Shown one piece after another: positions 5,883 through 9,927 of a stretch of 9,927 nucleotides of DNA. The position numbers and the translations under genes are program-made. Each line of letters opens with the position of its first letter. Positions within the stretch are counted from its first letter, which is position 1. The notes beneath the pieces were generated by a model. That model searched no databases. It was not told where the DNA came from and saw nothing but the letters and a program-made list of their open reading frames with translations. The DNA is from Candidatus Bipolaricaulota bacterium (GTDB taxonomy: Bacteria; Bipolaricaulota; Bipolaricaulia; Bipolaricaulales; Bipolaricaulaceae), in assembly GCA_021129895.1 (NCBI GenBank), contig JAJOKL010000054.1, forward strand, positions 1 to 9,927. The letters run 5' to 3'.

Positions 5883-6185
5883 ATGCTAGCCTATGCGCAG
5901 GTTGCAGGGGGTGCCCAGGCAGGCCAGCAGTTGATCTCGCTCGTAATCGTGCTGGTCGTCTTTGCCGCCATCTTTTACTTCCTCCTCATCCGCCCGCAGC
6001 GGCGGCGACAGAAGGAGCACCGGCAGCTCATCTCCTCCCTCAAGCGAGGGGACCGAGTGATCACCGCCGGGGGCATCTACGGCACCATCGACAAGATCGA
6101 CGAAGGCACTGTGATCCTGTCTGTGGAAGAGGGAGCCAAGATCCGTATCTCCAAATCAAGCATCGTGGAAAAGGTGAGGAAGTAA
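5883..6185 (+). CDS. yajC: Preprotein translocase accessory subunit YajC
   Basis: 100-residue YajC, normal length. A short N-terminal outer segment is followed by one membrane helix at about 17-35 (LISLVIVLVVFAAIFYFLL). The YajC signature RPQRRRQKEH comes right after it. The small cytosolic domain has LKRGDRVITAGGIYGTI and ends with SSIVEKV. YajC joins SecD and SecF in the complex that helps the Sec translocon. I chose the ATG at 5883, with AAGGGG seven bases upstream. The frame is open back to a GTG at 5784, but that extension (CEKHRLGKSGGEE...) is unlike the family. secD follows after ten bases, whose content is its ribosome site. Confidence 0.95.
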   Translation: MLAYAQVAGGAQAGQQLISLVIVLVVFAAIFYFLLIRPQRRRQKEHRQLISSLKRGDRVITAGGIYGTIDKIDEGTVILSVEEGAKIRISKSSIVEKVRK

Positions 6186-6195
6186 GGAGGGGAGG

Positions 6196-7548
6196 ATGAA
6201 GAGGAACGACTGGATCCGTTTCGGGGCCACCATGGCGGCGCTGTTCGCCGCCGTTGGGCTCCTGTACCCGTTCTGGCCCCTATCGGACGTGGTGAAGCTG
6301 GGGCTGGACCTGGAGGGCGGGGTGCGGTTGGTCCTACAGGCGGAGGACGTGGCCGAGATGGAGGAGGCACAGCGCCGGGACGTGGTGGACCGCATCGTCA
6401 CCATCCTCCAACAGCGGGTGGACCAGTACGGCCTGGCCAACGTGGAGATCCGCCCCTTGGGGCAGGATCGGATCGAGGTCAAGATCCCGGGAGCGCAGGA
6501 CCCTCAGGAGGCCAGGCAGCTCATCGGCCGCACCGCCCTCTTGGAGTTCCGCAGGGTGATGGATTCGGCCGACAACCCAGATGACCTTGTGCGAACCGAA
6601 CCCACCCAGGAGATCCTGGCCTCCCACGATGGGAGCCGTTACTACCTGGTAGCGGGGGAGCCACTCGCCACCGGGGATGTGCTGGACAACGCCCAGGTGC
6701 GCACCTCCACCGACCCCCGCAATCCGGGCCTCTACATCGCCCTGGAGTTCAACCGGCAGGGGGCGGAGCGGTTTGCCCAGGTCCTGAGGCGCCTGCCGGT
6801 GGGGGAGCAGCTGGCCATCATCCTGGACGGGGTGGTCTACTCCGCTCCGGCGGTGTCCGAGTCCGCCAAGGAGGCGGCCCGGCAGGGTTGGCGTGGGGTG
6901 CAGAGGTCCCTCACCATCACTGGTAGGTTCACGTTCGACGAGGCCAGGCTGCTGGGGGTGGTGTTGCGCTCCGGTGCCCTTCCCACGGAGGTGGAGGTGT
7001 TGGAAGAGCAGACCGTGGGCCCCACCCTGGGCGCCGACTCCATCCGCCGGGGGACCATGGCCATCCTGATCAGCTTTATCCTGGTGCTTATCTATATGGT
7101 GCTCTACTACCGGTGGATGGGCCTGGTGGCCGATGCCGCCCTGATCCTGAACATGCTCATCGTGTTCGCCGCCCTGCGCGCCTTCGGGGCCACCCTCACC
7201 TTGCCCGGGATCGCCGGCCTCATCCTGACCATCGGTATGACCGTGGACGCCAACGTGATCATCTTCGAGCGGATCAAGGAGGAGCGGCGGACCGGCAAAG
7301 CCCCCCGTGCCTGCATCGTGGGCGGGTATGCCAAGTCCATGCCCGCTTTGCTAGACGCCAACTCCACCACAATCATCACCGCCCTGATCCTGTTCTCGCT
7401 TGGCTCGGGGCCGGTGGAGGGGTTCGCCATCACCTTGGCCCTGGGGGTGGCTGGGTCGTTGTTCTGTGCCCTGGTGGCCTCGCGGCTGCTCCTTGAGACC
7501 CCCGGGATTGGCGAGCACATCCCGGTCAAGGTGCAAGCGCAAGCGTAA
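6196..7548 (+). CDS. secD: Protein translocase subunit SecD
   Basis: 450-residue SecD, complete. The first membrane helix is at about 12-29. Then comes the conserved LGLDLEGGVRLVLQ (36-48), the extracytoplasmic P1 domain (about 50-270), and five further helices from about 286 to 432. The hallmark TVDANVIIFERIKEE (349-363) and the LDANSTTIITALILFSLGSGPVEGF stretch (386-410) are intact. SecD uses the proton gradient to aid late steps of protein export and normally pairs with SecF. Its ribosome site GGAGGGGAGG fills the ten-base gap after yajC. No secF follows: the 3' end overlaps the convergent holA by 23 bases, so secF must lie elsewhere or be absent. There is no sign of a SecDF fusion. Confidence 0.96.
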   Translation: MKRNDWIRFGATMAALFAAVGLLYPFWPLSDVVKLGLDLEGGVRLVLQAEDVAEMEEAQRRDVVDRIVTILQQRVDQYGLANVEIRPLGQDRIEVKIPGAQDPQEARQLIGRTALLEFRRVMDSADNPDDLVRTEPTQEILASHDGSRYYLVAGEPLATGDVLDNAQVRTSTDPRNPGLYIALEFNRQGAERFAQVLRRLPVGEQLAIILDGVVYSAPAVSESAKEAARQGWRGVQRSLTITGRFTFDEARLLGVVLRSGALPTEVEVLEEQTVGPTLGADSIRRGTMAILISFILVLIYMVLYYRWMGLVADAALILNMLIVFAALRAFGATLTLPGIAGLILTIGMTVDANVIIFERIKEERRTGKAPRACIVGGYAKSMPALLDANSTTIITALILFSLGSGPVEGFAITLALGVAGSLFCALVASRLLLETPGIGEHIPVKVQAQA

Positions 7549-8407
7549 ACGACCACAGGGCGCCCTCTGGGGTGAGGACGCCGGTCTTGATCGCTAGGTC
7601 GAGCTCCTGGAGTTTCTCCAGGAGCTCGATCAGTTGGGGTTGAGAGAACCGCCGCGCCTGGGCCAGGCGCCGTTTGGCCAGCCACTCCGGACCGGGAGGG
7701 GTGCGGCCATCCTCCCAGGCCGCCCGAGCGGCGAGCAGCGCCCGCACGTGTGAGACAAGCATGAAGAACAGGCGGAATGGGTCCCAACCCCCGGCGAGGA
7801 GCCGCTTCAGCTCGGCCAGGGCCTGGGGCGTCTGGCGCTGACCCACCGCGCCCAGGAATCCATAGGGAGTGGGCTCGGCGAAGAAAAGGAGCCGAGGAAG
7901 TTCCGGCCAGGGGGGAAGCCCATCCCGCCACAGGGCCAGCTTCTCAACCTCGCGAGCAAGGTGCAAGGTGTCCCCACGGCAGGCCTCGGCCAGCAGCTCC
8001 ACCAACTGGCGCTGGGGGGGAAGCCCGGCCTGAGCGAGGAGCTCGGCCGCCAGCTCCCGGAGCTGGCGCCAGCGGGGCGGGGGGAAGTGCACCGCTTCTT
8101 GTGCCGCCTGAGCAAGCGGCCCCCTCAGGTCCTCTCCCAGGAAGAACACGGCGGTGCCCGGCGGGGGGCCGGCCTTGAGGGCTTGCACCAATGCCTCGGC
8201 CCGGGCCAGGGGATCGGCCCGGCGCACCACAAGTGCCCTCTCGCCCCCGAACAGCCCCGCGGTGCCCAGCTCCGCAAGGAGCTCCCCCACAGGGAGCTCG
8301 TCGCCGAACCGCACTACCCGCTCGACCTCCCCCAGCTCGGCGAGGCGGGCCTCCAAGGCCCGCTCCACGGCCAGGGGATCGCCCGAGTACACCCCGAACC
8401 TGATCAC
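7526..8407 (-). CDS. holA: DNA polymerase III subunit delta
   Basis: 293-residue HolA-like clamp-loader delta subunit, slightly shorter than the usual 320-340. The N-terminal part has the degenerate AAA fold (MIRFGVYSGDPLAVERALEA, then GLFGGERALVVRRA at about 50-64). The middle part has AGLPPQRQLVELLAEACRGD and LAREVEKLALW. The C-terminal helical collar domain carries FRLFFMLVSHVRALL and LQELDLAIKTG near the end, the typical family ending. Delta opens the beta sliding clamp within the loader complex. The start is a GTG at 8407 with only a weak G-rich upstream stretch but a leaderless-type promoter. The upstream neighbour on the same strand is the acyl-CoA synthetase remnant, 44 bases away. 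The gene converges with secD. Confidence 0.9.
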   Translation of the reverse strand: MIRFGVYSGDPLAVERALEARLAELGEVERVVRFGDELPVGELLAELGTAGLFGGERALVVRRADPLARAEALVQALKAGPPPGTAVFFLGEDLRGPLAQAAQEAVHFPPPRWRQLRELAAELLAQAGLPPQRQLVELLAEACRGDTLHLAREVEKLALWRDGLPPWPELPRLLFFAEPTPYGFLGAVGQRQTPQALAELKRLLAGGWDPFRLFFMLVSHVRALLAARAAWEDGRTPPGPEWLAKRRLAQARRFSQPQLIELLEKLQELDLAIKTGVLTPEGALWSFTLALAP

Positions 8408-8413
8408 GCCCCC

Positions 8414-8442
8414 AGCCTATCCCCAGCCCCCGGGGGTGGCAA
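8414..8442 (-). promoter_or_regulatory. Probable leaderless promoter of holA
   Basis: On the minus strand TTGCCA (8437-8442, five of six) is followed by exactly 17 bases, TAGGCT (8414-8419, TAnnnT type), six bases, and the GTG start at 8407. The spacing is identical to that before mgtE. The spacer contains the palindrome CCCCCGGGGG (8427-8436). The -10 is weak outside the three key positions. Confidence 0.45.
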
Positions 8443-8451
8443 CCGGCCGGA

Positions 8452-9552
8452 TCAGCGCTTCTTGGGGGACAGTTTCACCGCCTCCCCCTCGCGGATCAGT
8501 CCCTCCCCCAGCTCCCGCAGCTTGAACTTCTGCACCTTCCCGGAGGGGGGCATGGGGAACTCCTGGGTGATGACCACGTACCGGGGGACCTTGAACCCGG
8601 CCACCCGCTGGGCGCAGAAGTCCACGATCTCCTGGGGAGAGAGATCCACCCCCTCGCGGGGGATGATGAACGCCATGCCCACTTCCCCCATCACCTCATC
8701 CGGCACTCCCACCACGGCCACGCTCTGCACCCCGGGATGGGTGTACAGCAGTTCCTCGATCTCGGCCGGATAGACGTTGAACCCACCGGTGATGATCATG
8801 TCCTTCTTCCGTCCCACGATGCGCACGTAGCCGTCGGGGTCCAGCACGGCCAGGTCCCCGGTGTAGAGCCAGCCTTCTTCATCGATGGCCTCCCGGGTGG
8901 CCTGGGGGCGCTTGAAGTAGCCCAGCATCACGTTGTAGCCCCGGCAGGCCAACTCCCCCATCTCCCCTGGCGGGAGTTCCCGTCGGGCCCCGTCCACCAC
9001 CTTCACCTCCACCCCGGGGAGGGGTTTCCCCACGGTCTCCACCCGTTTCTCCAAGGGATCATCGAACCTGGTCATGGTGATCACCGGCGAGGCCTCGGTG
9101 AGGCCGTAGGCGATGCACACGTTGCAGCCCAGCTCCTCCATGGTCCCCCGCATGATCTCCACCGGACAGGGGGCACCGGCCATGATCCCGGTGCGGAGGG
9201 AGGAGAGGTCGTAGGGCCGCCCTGCGTCCCGGGCCCGGCGGTGTTCCTCCAGCCACAGCACGAACATGGTGGGGACGCCGTACAGCACCGAGACCCGCTC
9301 CTTTTCCACCAGCTCCAGCGCTTGCCGGGCATCGAACACGGGCATGGGCACCACCGCCGCCCCCCAGGTGAACGCCCCCAGGATGCCCATCACGCAGCCG
9401 AAACAGTGGAAGAAAGGCACTGCCAGCAGGAACACATCCTGCTGCGAGATGTCCAAGATCTCCGTGATCTGCCGGGCGTTCTCGGTCATGTTGTGGTGGG
9501 AGAGCATGGCCCCTTTCGGTTGGCCGGTGGTGCCAGAGGGGGCCTGCGCCCC
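8452..9552 (-). pseudogene. Fatty-acyl-CoA synthetase, N-terminus cut off by an insertion sequence
   Basis: The C-terminal 366 residues of an ANL-superfamily acyl-CoA ligase are intact. They begin just before the P-loop SGTTGQPKGAMLSHHN. Next come the adenylate motif AYGLTEASP, the TGD motif in GWLYTGDLAVL, the hinge and signature GRKKDMIITGGFNVYP, and the catalytic lysine region MPPSGKVQKFKLREL. These enzymes activate fatty acids with ATP and CoA in two steps. Family members have about 150-180 residues before the P-loop, and all of that is missing here. Instead the frame continues without a stop into an IS3-like transposase. The codons flanking the junction (GGG GCG CAG GCC CCC) keep a Q three residues before S, as in the usual QYTSGTTG. 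The rest of the gene may survive beyond the right edge. The fragment probably lacks activity. Its exact substrate class cannot be told. Confidence 0.85.
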
Positions 9553-9927
9553 TGGGGCGGAACCACTTTTAGCCCCGATTTCGGCTAACGGTTCGGGGAC
9601 AAACCCCTCACTTATAAGATAGTCCACTGGCGACCGGTAGTCAAGCCGTGAGTGCCTGCGCTCGAGGTTGTAGTAGTTCATCTGCCTCCCGATCACCCAC
9701 TCCAGCTCTTCAAAGGTTGATGCGTCAAGGAACAGCGAGGCGTTCTCCCCCTTGAAGTGGGCCCAGAACGACTCCATCCACGGGTTGTCCTTCGCCCCTC
9801 GCTCACAATAGGACACCACCACCCCGTCTTCGATCAGTAGCTGCCTCAGCCATCGGTAGCTGGTGTAAACCGGATCCTGGTCGTGGTGCACAATCAGCCC
9901 CTGGAGAGTCCGTCCCCACGCCGCCAG
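9553..9927 (-). CDS. IS3-like transposase, C-terminal part of the integrase core (5' end off window)
   Basis: 125 codons of a DDE integrase-core transposase enter from the right edge. The second catalytic aspartate lies in LIVHHDQDPVYTS and the catalytic glutamate in NPWMESFWAHFK. The usual IS3-type ending MNYYNLERRHSRLDYRSPVDYL is present. The first catalytic aspartate and the upstream orfA are outside the window. The protein has no stop codon of its own: after GAKSGSAP the frame crosses the element end at 9553 and continues in the acyl-CoA synthetase. The intact coding sequence suggests a fairly recent insertion. IS3 family membership is likely; the subgroup cannot be told. Confidence 0.85.
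9553..9927 (-). mobile_element. IS3-like insertion sequence, one end and part of the transposase
   Basis: The element starts at TGGGGCGGAACCACTTTTAG (9553-9572), which begins with the TG dinucleotide expected of IS3-type terminal repeats, and extends beyond the right edge. The boundary coincides with the point where protein similarity changes from transposase tail to acyl-CoA synthetase. The other terminal repeat and the target duplication are not visible, so the exact end is inferred to within a few bases. Confidence 0.7.
9569..9588. repeat. Subterminal hairpin inside the IS end
   Basis: TTAGCC (9569-9574) and GGCTAA (9583-9588) are exact inverted arms around an eight-base loop, just inside the terminal repeat. 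It could be part of the transposase-binding end or limit transcription entering or leaving the element. Confidence 0.4.

Noticed and set aside
7107..7931. 274-codon minus-strand frame spanning secD and holA
   Set aside because: It is antisense to secD and out of frame with holA; it is proline, arginine and alanine rich as expected of a GC-rich shadow.
8737..9588. 283-codon plus-strand frame
   Set aside because: Antisense to the acyl-CoA synthetase; histidine- and glycine-rich shadow composition with no domain.

Overview
The window reads as a GC-rich bacterial chromosome, with mostly G/C third codon positions in the housekeeping genes. The yajC-secD, mgtE and holA genes are clearly bacterial. 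Two genes look leaderless: a TAnnnT -10 box sits six bases before the start codon. This is common in Deinococcus-Thermus, Actinobacteria and several deep-branching thermophilic lineages. I cannot name the phylum from sequence alone; a deep-branching, possibly thermophilic bacterium is a guess.

Left third (about 1-3650, all on the minus strand) is an accessory or defence-like block. Read 5' to 3' on the minus strand it is: a type I restriction-modification methyltransferase subunit (hsdM), then mntA, then hepT. Adjacent genes overlap by a few bases, so they look like one coupled transcription unit. No hsdS or hsdR is present in the window. MntA is an antitoxin nucleotidyltransferase and HepT its HEPN RNase toxin partner. 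hepT is cut short by an apparent one-base deletion in a C run, and its usual C-terminal helix is still readable in the next frame. Further downstream, with its own promoter, is an HTH-XRE plus ImmA/IrrE metallopeptidase gene that runs off the left edge.

Middle (about 3820-7548, plus strand) is housekeeping. A magnesium transporter (mgtE) with a probable leaderless promoter is coupled by an ATGA overlap to an unrecognised five-helix membrane protein. A roughly 210-base non-coding stretch rich in perfect hairpins follows. Then come yajC and secD of the Sec translocon accessory complex. secF, the expected next gene, is missing: secD instead converges on, and overlaps by 23 bases, the opposite-strand holA.

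Right part (about 7526-9927, minus strand) has holA (DNA polymerase III delta subunit), again with a leaderless-type promoter. Upstream of it is the C-terminal two thirds of a fatty-acyl-CoA synthetase. That gene is interrupted just before its ATP-binding P-loop by the end of an IS3-like insertion sequence. The transposase has no stop codon before the element end, so it reads in frame into the synthetase remnant and makes one long chimeric ORF that leaves the window on the right.

The points most worth a second look are: the hsdM-mntA-hepT unit with its frameshifted toxin, the in-frame transposase/acyl-CoA synthetase chimera, the structured stretch before yajC, the leaderless promoters, and secD without secF.
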